Origin: Cryptomeria japonica
Taxonomy: Eukaryota; Streptophyta; Pinopsida; Cupressales; Cupressaceae
DNA: 64,000 nt
Direction: 5' to 3'
NCBI RefSeq assembly: GCF_030272615.1
Contig: NC_081406.1
Location: 474,655,400-474,719,399 of the forward strand
The position numbers and the translations under genes were made by a program. The notes below the pieces were generated by a model. The model searched no databases, had not been told where the DNA came from, and worked only from the letters and a program-made list of their open reading frames with translations. The number at the start of each line of letters is the position of its first letter. The stretch's first letter is position 1. This document shows, piece by piece, positions 1-11,233 of the stretch.

Positions 1-286
1 GCAAAAAAAAAAACCGTAGTTTTACAAAAAAAACATAAAGAAATTAATGCATTTAGAGAACATAAGTGCCATAATTGAAACATTACACATGTCATATGAT
101 CTACAAACACCCAATATTTGAAATTTCATCATTCATGGCAGCATATTCAAGTTTCAACTTTCAACTCTAAAATGTATAATGGCAGCATAAGTATATAAAT
201 GTTCACAAAATTACATATAATGATATGTCCAAGTCCAACTCCAAATGTGAAAAACAACAATGTGAATGAACAAACCAAAGAGAAGA

Positions 287-2913
287 CTACATCTTCCTCT
301 TTGTATTTTTCCTAATATAGCTCAATTTTTCAGGCCTTGAGCTAGAAGTAGTAGCAGTGGGTGTTGTGGTATCTAAATGGTGAGATGATTCTTCTTCAAA
401 GTCAAAGTCCTCATCATCATCCTCATCTTCGTCCTCATCTTCATCCTCCATTTCATCCAATCTTGCTCCCCTCTGCATCTTGTGCTGCTCCTCTCTCTAT
501 TTCTGCAATTTCTTCTTCGGTAAGGAGGACATCGTCACCATCATTTTGTTCATTCATGGTCCAATCACCATATGGATCAATTTCATCCAAGTCAATGGCC
601 TCATGTGAAACACCCTCCACCTGTCTAACTCGAAGGCGAAGGTTGTACCGAACAAATACTAGATCATTGAGCCGCTTTTGTGACAATCTATTTCTCTTTT
701 TTGTGTGAATGCTCTCAAAGACACTCCAATTTCGTTCACACCCAGAAGCATTGCATAGCTGAGACAAAACACGGATAGCTATCTTTTGAAGATTAGGCAT
801 GCCGACACCATAATTCTCCCACCATAAATCTACAAAAAACATTTAGAAATATTAGAATTGAGAAAAAAATGTAACAATCAAGTTTGTAGGTTTTTTCTTG
901 CACTATTGAACTAAGTTACTAAATTTTTTACCTGGTTGTTGTTTTCCTCTCCTATCAATTGCTAGTTGTGATGAGAAGAGTCTCCCCTCTGCACTTTTGT
1001 AGATCTTGAACAATGAACATTTCCAAATTCAGAAATAGATAGTCAAAGTGTCAAACTCAAATTCAATAATGAACATTTCCGAATTCATAAATAAAGATAG
1101 AGCAATTGCAAATGTCAAATCTCACCTCCAACTCATCAAGAACCTTGTCTCTCAACTCAGGATCATGTGTCATCTTATCAATGCATGTAATAACACCTGC
1201 CATGACCTACTCATTAGCCCTAAATGAATCAGAGAAGTAAAATTTTGGGTTTAAAAAGTAGCGAAGGCATGTATCGGTTGGTGGAGTTGGTTTGTCCACC
1301 TACGATCAATGATGCGCCAAAGGATTTCACATTTTCTTGTATTTCCACAATAGTAATGTGAAATGGCCTCTTTGGCCCTATCCATGGCCTCATAAATGAA
1401 ACCCATTGGCATGCCCTCTCCATCCACCATACAAAGAACCCTTACCAAAGGTTCTGTCACCTAAAAAAATGACAACAAATTTTAAATTAGTACAAAATCA
1501 ACCCCTAAAAAATAAAATCAGCAAATAGACAAGATTGTATAAACTTTACTTGTGTTTGTTACTTACTGCAGTCAACTCCTCTCCACTTTTATTGAACCCT
1601 TCATCAAAAACAATGCTCACAATCTTCTCCGCTTCAGGTCTTTTGGAGTATGTAGACCCCAACCAAGCATCTGACACAAACATCTGCTTAAGATGAGGAA
1701 TGGCACTAAGAATGCTCTGCAAAGTGATGAAGTGGCTAGCAAATCGTGTCACTCCAGGTCGCACAAGGTCCTTGCCATTTGTGTGTTTTCTCATCAAAGC
1801 AAGCATCCAAGTATGGTTGTAGATGAATTTGGTGACACTTTTTGCATCTTTAACCACCTTCTTCACCCATCCAATCTTCCCAATGTCCTCTAGGACCAAG
1901 TCCAAGCAATGTGCAGCACAAGGATTCCATGTAATCGAAGGATGCCTCTCCATAAGCATTCTACCTGCAGATACATATGCAACTGCGTTGTCCGTGATAA
2001 TTTGGACAATATTCTCAACTCCAACTTCCCGAACCACACCATCCAACAGATTACACAAAGTCTCTGCATTTTTTATTTCATTTGAGGCATCAACAGACTT
2101 CATGAATACCATTGCACCATTTGAAGCCACCAAGAAGTTGAGAAGAGTCCTATTCCGTCCATCTGTCCATCCATCAGATAAAATGCTGCATCCTTTTCTC
2201 TTCCAATACCTTTTCTGATCATCAACCACACCTTGTGTATTTTGCACAGTTTTCTCTAGCAATGGCCCACTAAAGTCATGACCTGTTGGGGCCTTAAACC
2301 CCTTACCCGCAACTGTACATGCATTAACAAAACTTTCCCAATACACATTGTTTGCTGCATTGAAAGATAGATTATTGTAAAACCAAAAGTTTGAAGCTGC
2401 TATCCGTGCTTGTTCATGCTTCTCTCTATTCCATCCTGTACCTTCAAGTGAAGGTTGTGCACTTGGAACATTGCGTGGTACAAAAAAATTAGGGTTTGAT
2501 CTAACAGGAGTGCCACTAGCCTCACCCTCATTGTCACCGAAAGATGAAAGTGACTGATGACCCCGACTGTGACCAATGGGACTTGAAGTGGACAATGTGG
2601 GATTCATTGCAGCTGCCATGGCTTCTCTTGTTTTTTGCCTTTCTTCCTTATGCATATCATTCTCAGCAAGAATGGCCTTCATCTCTCTAATAATTTCAGG
2701 AGTTGATTTGGGGCATGCCTCCACACCATATCCAAGTATTTGTGCAAGGTGGTATTTTAATCTATTGATTCTACCAGTCATCCATTTTGTACATTCGGTG
2801 CAAGTGACCTCCCCCTTTTTGCTTCCTGCAATCCCATATTTCCATGCTTTATCTCTGTCTTCCTGACCTTGGGGTTGCCCTTGGAGTTGAACTTGCCATT
2901 GCTGATTTAACAT
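287..2913 (-). pseudogene. hAT transposase (BED / DUF659 / hAT dimerisation), damaged
   Basis: Multi-exon transposase. Exon 1 (2913-1567) holds a BED zinc finger (C38, C41, H55, C67) and the DUF659/RNase H-like core with SDGWTD and ITDNA, the probable catalytic aspartates; it ends at a GTAAGT donor. Exon 2 (1460-1126) follows a T-rich TAG acceptor and continues in phase with the conserved GFIYEAMDRAKEAI block. A short exon 3 is about 1004-932. Exon 4 (829 down to about 478) carries the hAT C-terminal dimerisation block (CNASGCERNWSVFESIHTKK), followed by an acidic tail of Asp/Glu ending at 287. Lesions: a frameshift near 1260, a TAG near 1200 and a frame change near 470. It would cut and rejoin the element ends in the nucleus, but this copy is probably dead. 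Exon limits are my reading of splice motifs. Confidence 0.85.
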
Positions 2914-3284
2914 GAAAAAAAAAAAATCAGCAGGGTTTTATGGAAAATCAACAAAAAAAATGACAATGAATCATTTGGAAACAATAGCATTCAAAAACAA
3001 GAAAAAAAAAAGAGGAAATAACTTAGGAAAGAAAATAGAAAAAAATTTGGCAGCATATCCCCTTGTTTTTCAAGATTTTTTTCAGTTTCAAAATAATGAA
3101 ATGATTCAAATGAAAAAAAAAAAGAAAGAGAAAAAATCCTTACCTAGATCTCTCTTGCTGTTTTTTTCTTCTTCCCTCTACTCCTTCAAACCCTAAAAAC
3201 CTGCTAAAACCAAACAACACTGAAAATGAAGTGAAAAATGAAAAAAAAAAACACTTTTAACCCTTCACAGGCGTCTTTTTTTGG

Positions 3285-3454
3285 GCCCACGAGTCCCTGC
3301 GAAAGACTCGCGAGTCCGAGCAAAAGACTCGCGAGTCTTTCGCAGGGACTCGCCTGGACTCGCCTCGCGAGTCCTAGGCAAGTCGACTCGTGGCGCCAAA
3401 GGACTCACTAGTCTGTGGTGAGTCCGAGGCGAGTCGTCGAGTTTTAAAACTATG
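3285..3454. repeat. Subterminal GACTCG/CGAGTC repeats of the hAT element
   Basis: The motif GACTCGCGAGTC and its halves recur many times in about 150 bases next to the right tip, in both orientations. hAT transposases bind short clustered subterminal motifs, so these are the probable binding sites. The same motif family flanks the hAT elements at 10489, 16857 and 33957. Confidence 0.8.
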
Positions 3455-3462
3455 ATGGATTC

Positions 3463-3898
3463 CATCTAACGGTAGGAAGAAGATTGCTCAATCCTCTTTA
3501 GAAATTTAGATAGGTCCACATGACCTATTTTCGTATTTCTAATATGATCAATATTGGATGTGACTGAAGAAGGTGGAATGACCGGATGGGGGTCCTGTTT
3601 CTTGAACTTCATGGCCCTTTTACTTGGAGAAGCTTCTGTCATTGATATAGTAATAACATTGAGAAAAGAAAAATCATCACGATTACAATGATACATTTGA
3701 TCAATCATTTTTGTTCATCTGATTTGAACAAACTTTAGAAAATGGTGTATTTTAGGCCATTAGGGTTTCCAAAACCCTCTTGAAATCTTGAAATCTCTGA
3801 GGTAAATTGTATATAAAATCTCAATTTATGTGTGCGCGATAAGTGAATTTTAAGTTTATAAGCTTGAAAAAATCACCTAAGAAAAAGCGTGGATCAAG
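3463..3898. other. Spacer, no gene seen
   Basis: I see no coding similarity. An A+T-rich stretch holds a TATATAAAA box on the plus strand (about 3810-3818) and a small palindrome (AGGGTTTCCAAAACCCT, about 3764-3780). The palindrome has a near copy at 4566-4583, hinting at an old duplication around the palindrome cluster that follows. Confidence 0.4.
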
Positions 3899-4907
3899 GT
3901 CTAATTCGGGTGTAGAAACCCGGATTACACTTGGGAAGAACAAACTCAGGTGTAATTCCACTTGAAAAAGTGTAATTGTAAAGTAGGTGTTGGGTGGGGT
4001 TACAAACCCGCCGAACACCTTAGGGAAGTAAAATAGTGCAAATGAAGTGGAGGGTGAGTATAGAAACCCATCGAACACCTAAAGGAAAAAGGAAAACCAG
4101 TCGGTACTTGGCAGGGTTATAGACCTGCCAAAGTCCATGTTTGGTGTATGGCGGGTTTCTAACCCCGCCAAGCCAAACACCAAGTTCGACAATACTTGCA
4201 AAAGACTGAACGATAGCAGTGGTGGTGGTCGGGGTTGCAGACCCGCCACACACCACAATGTGGTGTGTGACGGGCCTATGGCCCCACCACACGCAACACG
4301 ATGATAGTGCACAACGTAAAACATGCAGGGAAAGAACAAGGTGTGGGGCGAGGTTGCAAACCCGCTACGCACCACAATGTGGTGTGTGACGGGCCTATGG
4401 CCCCATCCAACACCATATTTAGTTTGGCATAAGGTGGTAATAAAAAGGGATGTCGCCCAGGATCCTTGACCCGGACGACACCTCAAGAAAGATGTCGTTC
4501 GGGCCTGTGATCTCGTGCGGCATCACTGAATTCAATCGAATTCAAAAGAAAGCATTTAAAATTAAAAGAAGGGTTTCAAAAACCCTAAAAATCGGGAAGG
4601 GAAAATACATACCCGGATAAGAATTTGATGAAGTCTTCCTCTCCCAGCTTTAAACAAGCTCAAAAAATGAACTGAAAGCAAATTGAATTGATAAAGGGAG
4701 ACTTATAAATCAAACAAAAAGACTCCTATTCGAATTACTCAATCGAGCAATTAATAACTAAAGTGTATTAAATATGTGCAAATCGGGTTTACAAACCCGA
4801 TTTGCACCTGGATGGGCAAACAAGTGAAAAGAGGTGTAAATCGGGTTTGTAAACCTGATTTGCACCTAAAAGGTATAATTGGTGTAAATTGGATTTGCAC
4901 CACAATG
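3899..4907. repeat. Cluster of about 14 short imperfect palindromes
   Basis: Consecutive 24-43-nt inverted repeats share one plan: an outer GGTGT...ACACC pair and an inner GGGTT...AACCC pair around a 2-6-nt loop. Approximate units: 3899-3934, 3957-3980, 3985-4020, 4046-4080, 4103-4138, 4141-4183, 4219-4257, 4258-4296, 4340-4373, 4379-4413, 4449-4483, 4491-4525, 4776-4807, 4832-4867. The unit at 4776-4807 is a perfect 15-bp stem (arm GTGCAAATCGGGTTT) with a 2-nt loop. The pair 4219-4296 is duplicated at 4340-4413. The outer and inner pairs covary between units, so it is the pairing that is shared more than the sequence. Function unknown; the U3 of an old LTR or a hairpin RNA source are possibilities. 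Confidence 0.8.
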
Positions 4908-5559
4908 TCACACTTAAGTGGAAATGTAAAGTAAGGGGGAAAGAAGTACTTACAACGACATAATGTCTCGTAAAGCGTGAATCGAGCATCAAAACTATAA
5001 ATGAGCACAAAATTTGTGGGGTACCCTCTGATTCTCGTAAAACAAAAATTGAGGATAACACAGTATAAATTTAAATTGGTCAATCTGTGTTGTTCTTCTT
5101 GGTTGATTGTGACTTTGTAATCCAATGTAAAGCACTTGTCTTGGAAGTGTTTGATCCTCTGTGCATTTAAAATGAAAAATATCTTTAACCAATAGCTTAG
5201 GAGTAGGAGTTAGTTTTTGTGCACTTTATGATTCATTTTTTTCTTAGGGAAACATCTCCAGCAAGTTTCAAGAGTTTTCATCATTAAAGAATGATGTCTT
5301 GCATGTTTTCATCAGCTTAATAGAGATTCTATGTGTAGTAGGTTTCTCCTTGGTTTAGTGACAACTTTTGGGGCCAGGAGTACATTAGATATCTCTAGGA
5401 ATATCAACTTGGGTCCAATTGAGCTCAAAGTGAATGGAAGATTACCCACTCTCAGCAATTGGCTTGTCATTGCTCACTCTTTGTTGATGAGTTGATCTTT
5501 CCACTCTTCAAGAATGACTTTTCCTTGGTTTTGAAATGGATTGATCCCTCTAGAAGTGT
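4908..5559. other. Spacer, no gene seen
   Basis: A+T-rich sequence with short open frames only. From about 5270 it begins to resemble, very weakly, the minus-strand hAT transposase relic that is clearer from 5560. Confidence 0.3.
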
Positions 5560-6310
5560 GAGCAGTGATTTCGGTACCCAATAGTTCCTTCCATCCGTCC
5601 ATCCATTTGATATGTTGTGCATCCACACTTTCATCACTTCACCTTTTCATCTTCTGCAATGATTTTTTCATTTGCAATAGCATCTTGAGCAACCTCTTAC
5701 TTAACTCTTTTGGAGAGGTCGCCTTGTACCCTCCCTTGCAATTGTTAACGTTGTAACCAAATACTCTCAATATGGACTCTTAGCCACGCTGAAGGGAATG
5801 TTTTTGTAATACCAAAATTTGTGCATGACTTAACTGCTTCTTTGTGTTCCTCCTTGTTTGACTTTGTACCTTCCAATGAAGGTTGTGATCTATGCATGTT
5901 TCTAAGCACAAAAGCCCTTGTGGTGAGCTCTAGTCAAGCTAGATGAGGTGGATGTGTCATGTATTCATGGAATGTGACTTGAGCCCACAATGCTTGTTGT
6001 ATCTAGATAAATTCTGTTGGCAAATTAGGAGCAATGGTTGCTTCTATGACTGCTTGTGCTCTGACCCTCTCCAATTTCTTTTCATCTAGAACTAGAACTG
6101 CAAGAAGTGCTTTCATCTCTCGTTTCACCTCTTTTGGGGCCTTTACACATGGGCTGGAATTGTAATTGGGAATGCCTACAAGATGGTATTTCAGGCAATT
6201 GATGCCTCCACTAAACTCCTTGCTATTGGTCTCATCATGCTATATTTCCAACCGGGGTCATGGTTCTGATGGGATGGCTTTTGGTTGTTGAGTTTGAACT
6301 TGATGTAGAG
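5560..6310 (-). pseudogene. Decayed hAT transposase fragment
   Basis: Blocks of this stretch align by eye, in the same order and strand, with 2150-2830 of the hAT transposase at 287-2913. They include the segment around the SDGWTDGR region (near 5580-5700), the tract before the DUF659 core (5790-5920), and the BED-finger side (6130-6250). No frame stays open for more than a few dozen codons. It is a separate, much older copy of the N-terminal half of a related transposase. No termini or target duplication were recognised. Confidence 0.6.
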
Positions 6311-9300
6311 CCAAATGCTTTTGTATATTAATCTGCAATGTTAATAAAAACAAAAAAAAGTGTTAAAAAAATATAGCAATTTGAACATGAATAAAAAAAG
6401 AATCATGTAAAATTTAAATACATTTGAAAAATTGAAACATATTATGGTAATATGGTAATCATATAGTAATTGAATAAATGAATTTGACAAAAATAACATC
6501 TTTTAACCCTATAATGTAAACTCTATATTAATTTTTTTTAAAAAAATTGAAAACAATTGATTCAAATAAACTTGTGTAATTGTAAGTCATTTAAATTTTA
6601 ATAAACAAACAAATTTACATAATTGAATCAATATGTGGACTTGCCAAAAAACTTGCCAGTTGTTGTCAAGAACTCGGGGATACAATTTTTTTTGCAAATA
6701 CTTGGCTTAGTCTGTGAACAATGATATTGCCTATAAATCTTTTTGACCATTTATTGCCTTTTGCAAATATAAACAAATAATTAAGGCTCCGTCCATATAA
6801 TTGCAAGGAACTTGATCACACTTACATAAATTATCTAGGCTAATTAAATAGATGGAATGATTTAATAACACAGTTAACCTAGATAATAAGGTCCAGACAG
6901 ATAAGAGAACTTACATAAATGTGATAATTAAATAAGAGGTTAGATGTAGTTATCTTTAGCATCAATGATGGATAAATGTTGTTGATGCTGTTCTGAAACA
7001 ATTTGTCACTGTTAGAAAATTAATTGCTTTTGTTTTTTGAGTTTCTCCTCAGAATCTGTACTGCCTTATAAAATGATGCAGATTGATCCCAAGCCCCACC
7101 AGTTTGATCACCACTCTTGTGAATCTGATCTGATGCACATAATTAAAGTGAGTTCTATGGAACTGATATGAGGAAAGTGCACCGAAGGATGTGTTTTCCT
7201 TTGCCTTCTAGATATTTGAATCTATCAAGCTACTGTCTATTCAATGCTAAATTGACCATTACAATAATATATTAACATGGTAATGATAATGTGTTCTAAT
7301 GGCCCATGTATTAGGCATGACCATTTGTTGCAAGGTGTCTCATCTTTTGTAGCAAGTGGAGATTATAACTATATTCTCTTATTTTTATTTCAATTTTTTT
7401 GAATAGAACTATAATAAAGACTACATGTTTTTTTGTTTCTTATTTACTTCTATATTTTAGTTCTACATAACTTAGAAGGATAAACAATGATGTCTTCTCT
7501 TCCTAATGAGTTATTAGTGCTGCTTGTGCTATGTTGAATCCACTAAATTTTTTTTCGTTAAGTGTTGCTTTGTAGTTTGATTAAGCTATTTATTTCTAAA
7601 GAGTCATTAAGGAATCTTTATCTCCCACGTTCTTGGATGTTGGGTATGTACGTTAAATTAGTCACTACATAGCCAACAAAAGGTACTCTCCAATGCATTA
7701 GATGAAGTGTAAATTGGAGCTTGGATGCAATAGATATTCAACACTTGTTTAAGCCATGAGAAAGTGTTCGAGAAAATCTAGAGTCACTTCTACAAGTTTC
7801 ATAAAATGACTAGGTATTAAAAGTGGTATAGCCGACTCTAGAGAGCTGCTTTTGCCTATTTGTAAAATTGACTAAGGAATAGAAAAGATTGAAAGGGGTT
7901 CTAAAAGACTCTTTTTCAGTTATAACCATGTTTTACGTGTTGAGACTCAAGAGTAAGCTTGGAGTGCTATTGGTAATTATTTTCTAGATTAATTGCTAGA
8001 AGTAACAAAAAATGCTCCTTATCAAAATAATAGTTTTAAGTGGCAATAAGTGTTAAGGGGCACTTTTTGACTAGTTTTGCCAAGTTAAGTGGTAGGAGCA
8101 AGAGAAAATCTGTCCTAGAGTTTTTGAGATCTCCCAAAGGAGTACCCTTGTTTGAAGTAATTTATTACAGATTTGTTGGTTAAACCCTAGGGTCTCTGAG
8201 AACAATTCAAATTTATGAGGATTTTATAAAGTCTCAAGCTAGGATGTCCATGTGTGGTGAAGTTGTCAGTGAATTGGTTGTTATGCTTTCAATATTCTTC
8301 AGAAGGCTTGTCACTTTTAAAAAACTAAGAAGCGTCGAGCCAACATACAAAAAATTAGCCTTAGAACAAAACAACAAACCCCTCAAAAAGAGTTGAAGCG
8401 CTTCGCATCATTGAAGCAAACAAAAGCCACCAACAAAGAAACCATTGTAAATAATATATACACTTCCCAACACCACTACAAAACCTTGGAGAATTACTCT
8501 AGAGACTAAAAACCCAAATGTTTTTACCTTTACCCACTAAGAAAGACTGGGTTGATAATTGTGGGAAGTTGACAATATGTATTACTTCAAGTGCCATACC
8601 CAAGTTGTAGGAGGGTGAAAACACTAGCAAGTACCATCACAATGGGTTATCAACAAATTTTCCACCATAAATTTCATGTCAAGGTTGAAGGTTTGGGATC
8701 TTGAAGTTGATAGCTTATTGCCAGCAATTGTTTGCTGAGGATGTGAGCCTCCCTTTTGATAGTTGGCTCCTTCAAAGCTCCACCTACCATAGAAGAAGGC
8801 AAATATACCATAGAATCATCCACCACATCCTTTGAAAGGATGTAATCAAGCACAGTCTCTTATTTCTCTTTCCATCACTTTCCCTTTTGGACAAGCTAGA
8901 AATTGTACTCAAGTGGAAGCCTTGCTTCATAGCTTATTAGAATTGCCAAGATTCGTTGAGCCCAAAATGTATTTTACTAGACCAAGAGATGTATGAAGAA
9001 CAGATGAAAAATTTCACCTCCTATCAGAAACAACACCATGGAGGAAGGGACATTGTGGATTTGATCCCTTCATGTTGTGTGCCGTGAGAGAGTTTCTAGA
9101 CTACCTCATTCCAGACAACCATTTCTACAACTTACAAGTCCCCGAAAAAAACACTGGCAAGGCACATCATAGTATAAAGACCCAAACATCCACTTCATGA
9201 ATACCGAGATAAAAGACAAACATAGCTGAAAAACTAGATCCCATGAGCTACTCCAAAGCAACTGACATAAGACACTTGTTACATTCAAAGGCAAACAAAT

Positions 9301-9429
9301 AAGTCATTATTACTTTGTAAGTGTGTTTTTGATCGCCTCAAATCCCTTGAGCATCTTTTAATAAAAGTTGGGTGATGTCATCCACACAGTCCCAATGACC
9401 CATCTAGCCAATGGAATGGAAAAAAATCA
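6311..9429. other. Long A+T-rich spacer
   Basis: I recognise no gene, LTR or terminal repeat in about 3.1 kb. The last kilobase (roughly 8330-9429) may be the 3' part of the LINE relic that starts at 9870 on the minus strand, but I see no conserved motif and no poly-A tail to prove it. Confidence 0.35.
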
Positions 9430-9870
9430 AGTGGTTTATCATAAAGAATTAAATTTTTGAGACCATCCCAATCCACCATATTATTTGACAACAAATATGA
9501 CATTGTCTTTGTTGCATTCTTGACACAAGTGGTAGAAGGAAGTATTCTCAAAATCATTACAAAATAATAGGGCTTTAGATAACTTTATTAACCAACTGGA
9601 GCAGGTTCTTTCAGATAGATCTTGAATAACCATGAAAGAATCACCTTCCATATTTAGCTTCTTACAAGCATACACATGGGAAAGGTTCCAAGACTTCCAC
9701 TACCGTAGCCCATTTTGCCTCATTATTGGTACAAGTCCCCTAAAAGGAGCCCTGTCAGAAAACAACCTTGCACATCCCTATAATGAGTTGGGCCATGGTT
9801 ACCCTTGGAAGCCCTATCAAAGTTAAGCTTCATGAAACTAGGAGCTGGTTTGGATCAACTAGCCTAATCT
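9430..9870 (-). pseudogene. LINE-type RNase H domain relic
   Basis: Read on the minus strand from about 9840, broken frames give KLNFDRASKGNHGP, then TNNEAKWA, then KLNMEGDSFMVIQDL. This is the order of the D, E and D acidic motifs of the RNase H domain at the C-terminus of plant L1-type LINEs; the LINE at 37247-45432 has the matching LQFDGASKGNPG, TNNVAEF and IVIEGDSMLV. At least two frameshifts and several stops are present, so it is a dead fragment. A domesticated RNase H gene is unlikely because no frame is intact. Confidence 0.6.
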
Positions 9871-10480
9871 TGAACTTCCTTCTTTTCTCCTAAACTGTCA
9901 ATGGGGGATGAGAGGTCCTGTTTTCAGAAAGTGCTGAGAACCTATTATTTAGGGTGTATTAGCCAGCTTTTATTTCAGCTTTGTTTAAGTTAGTTTTATG
10001 CTTTAAAGATCTCTCTTTCTTGCATTTTCATTATCTTTTGGTGTTTTGCATTAAAGATAATGATTTATGGAGTAAATTAATAATTATCATAAATCCCGAA
10101 ACTTGGATTTTGTAATCCTACAAATAAATGCGTGGAGCAATTGATTTCCTAATGATGGTTGATGCTATGATTATGCTGCTGAAATGATTGTTCAAGCTGT
10201 TTCTTTGGGTTTGTGATTACTGATTACCGAGTTTGTAATTTCATTAAGTGAATAGAAAGTGGATAATAGAGTCAAGCTTTGTATTCGAGGTTATTTGTTT
10301 GCCTAGGTTGTAGCTTTGCACTTGAGGCAAAAAGAAAATTTTTTTCAGTCCCAAAATTCATAAAATACTGCTTGTGAGATGGGCTGTTACCAGTCTTGTG
10401 CTCGTACTTGAGGCAAATAGATATGACAAGTTATTCTGTCATTTTATTATTGAAAACATCCCCCAAAAATATTGTGTATA
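9871..10480. other. Spacer, no gene seen
   Basis: A+T-rich and without a recognisable gene or element. It ends at the 8-bp target duplication of the next hAT element. Confidence 0.35.
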
Positions 10481-11233
10481 GTGTTGATCATAGCTTGAGG
10501 ACTCGGCGAGTTTTGGCAAAGACGCACGGGACTCACGAGTCCTAAGGTTCTCTGAGTCGACTTGCTATTGGACTTGCAAGCTGAGTCCTGGAGAGTCTTG
10601 GCCAAAACTCGCTGAGACTCACGCGAGCTCTAGACTCGGTTGTGCGAGTCCTAACGCAGGACTCTCGTGTTTGGCTAGGATGTCCAACATCTAAAAATTG
10701 GGTTTTTCTACTTTTTTTTGCACTTTCTTGTCCAAAAAGGTCTGCTGGAACTCAAACTCATCCATTTCTTCATATTTTGGCTCAAATTCGTCCGTTTTCA
10801 ATCATCCAATTTTTTTTTCTCGGGGGCATAGCCCCCAAACCCCCACTTCCGGCCTGTAGGGAAACAAAAGTTTGTTTTCCTGCACACCTTCTATCGTTGG
10901 GTTTTTCTCATGTCTAACACCTTGTGTTGCTACCCCTCAAACCCATTAGGGTCTCCACTCCCAAACCTCCACTAGTTATTGAGTATGAATTATGAAATTT
11001 CAAATATTAAGCATTTAAAGATCATATGACGTGTAATGTTTGAATTATGACAAATTGATTGTCAAATTAGGCTTTTATGTTCTCTAAATGCATTTTTTTC
11101 TTTTTGTTTTTTGTAAAACTAATTTTTTTTTTTTTTTTTAGCCGAGTCCTAGTTGAGTTTTTTGCCAAGTCTGAGTCCTATTTTGGGCTGCCAAGTCCAC
11201 ACTGAGTCCGAGTCCTAAAACTTTGGTGTTGAT
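10481..11233. mobile_element. Non-autonomous hAT element with 8-bp target duplication
   Basis: Element 10489-11225 (737 bp) is flanked by perfect direct repeats GTGTTGAT at 10481-10488 and 11226-11233. Its ends form an imperfect terminal inverted repeat: CATAGCTTGAGGACTCGG at the left and CAAAGTTTTAGGACTCGG read inward from the right. Both subterminal regions are rich in GACTCG/GAGTCC motifs. The right inner part (10985-11125) resembles, inverted, the subterminal region seen at 1-110 and 34053-34160. No transposase is encoded, so it depended on an enzyme made by a relative such as the one at 1-3454. Confidence 0.9.

Larger units (their letters stand above)
1..3454 (-). mobile_element. hAT DNA transposon, left tip outside the window
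   Basis: The right tip ends in GTTTTAAAACTATG at 3454, preceded by dense GACTCGCGAGTC-type subterminal repeats (about 3285-3440). The first ~210 bases are nearly identical to 34053-34260, the left subterminal region of the complete short element at 33957-34774, so only about 95 bases of the left tip lie outside the window. It encodes a hAT transposase on the minus strand. The eight bases after the tip (3455-3462, ATGGATTC) would be the target duplication, but the partner copy is not in the window. The superfamily call rests on the transposase and on the sibling element with an exact 8-bp duplication. Confidence 0.88.

Noticed and set aside
361-708. Plus-strand open frame rich in His and Ser
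   Set aside because: It lies antisense to the C-terminal exon and acidic tail of the hAT transposase and shows no domain.
1823-2866. Plus-strand open frames opposite the transposase
   Set aside because: Antisense shadows of a clear BED/DUF659 coding exon.
4020-4486. Minus-strand frames of 90-135 codons
   Set aside because: They simply read through the palindrome cluster; the composition follows the repeat (VTHHIVV repeats), with no domain.
3899-4525. CRISPR-like array
   Set aside because: Units are palindromes without conserved repeats and without unique equal-length spacers; the setting is a plant nuclear genome.
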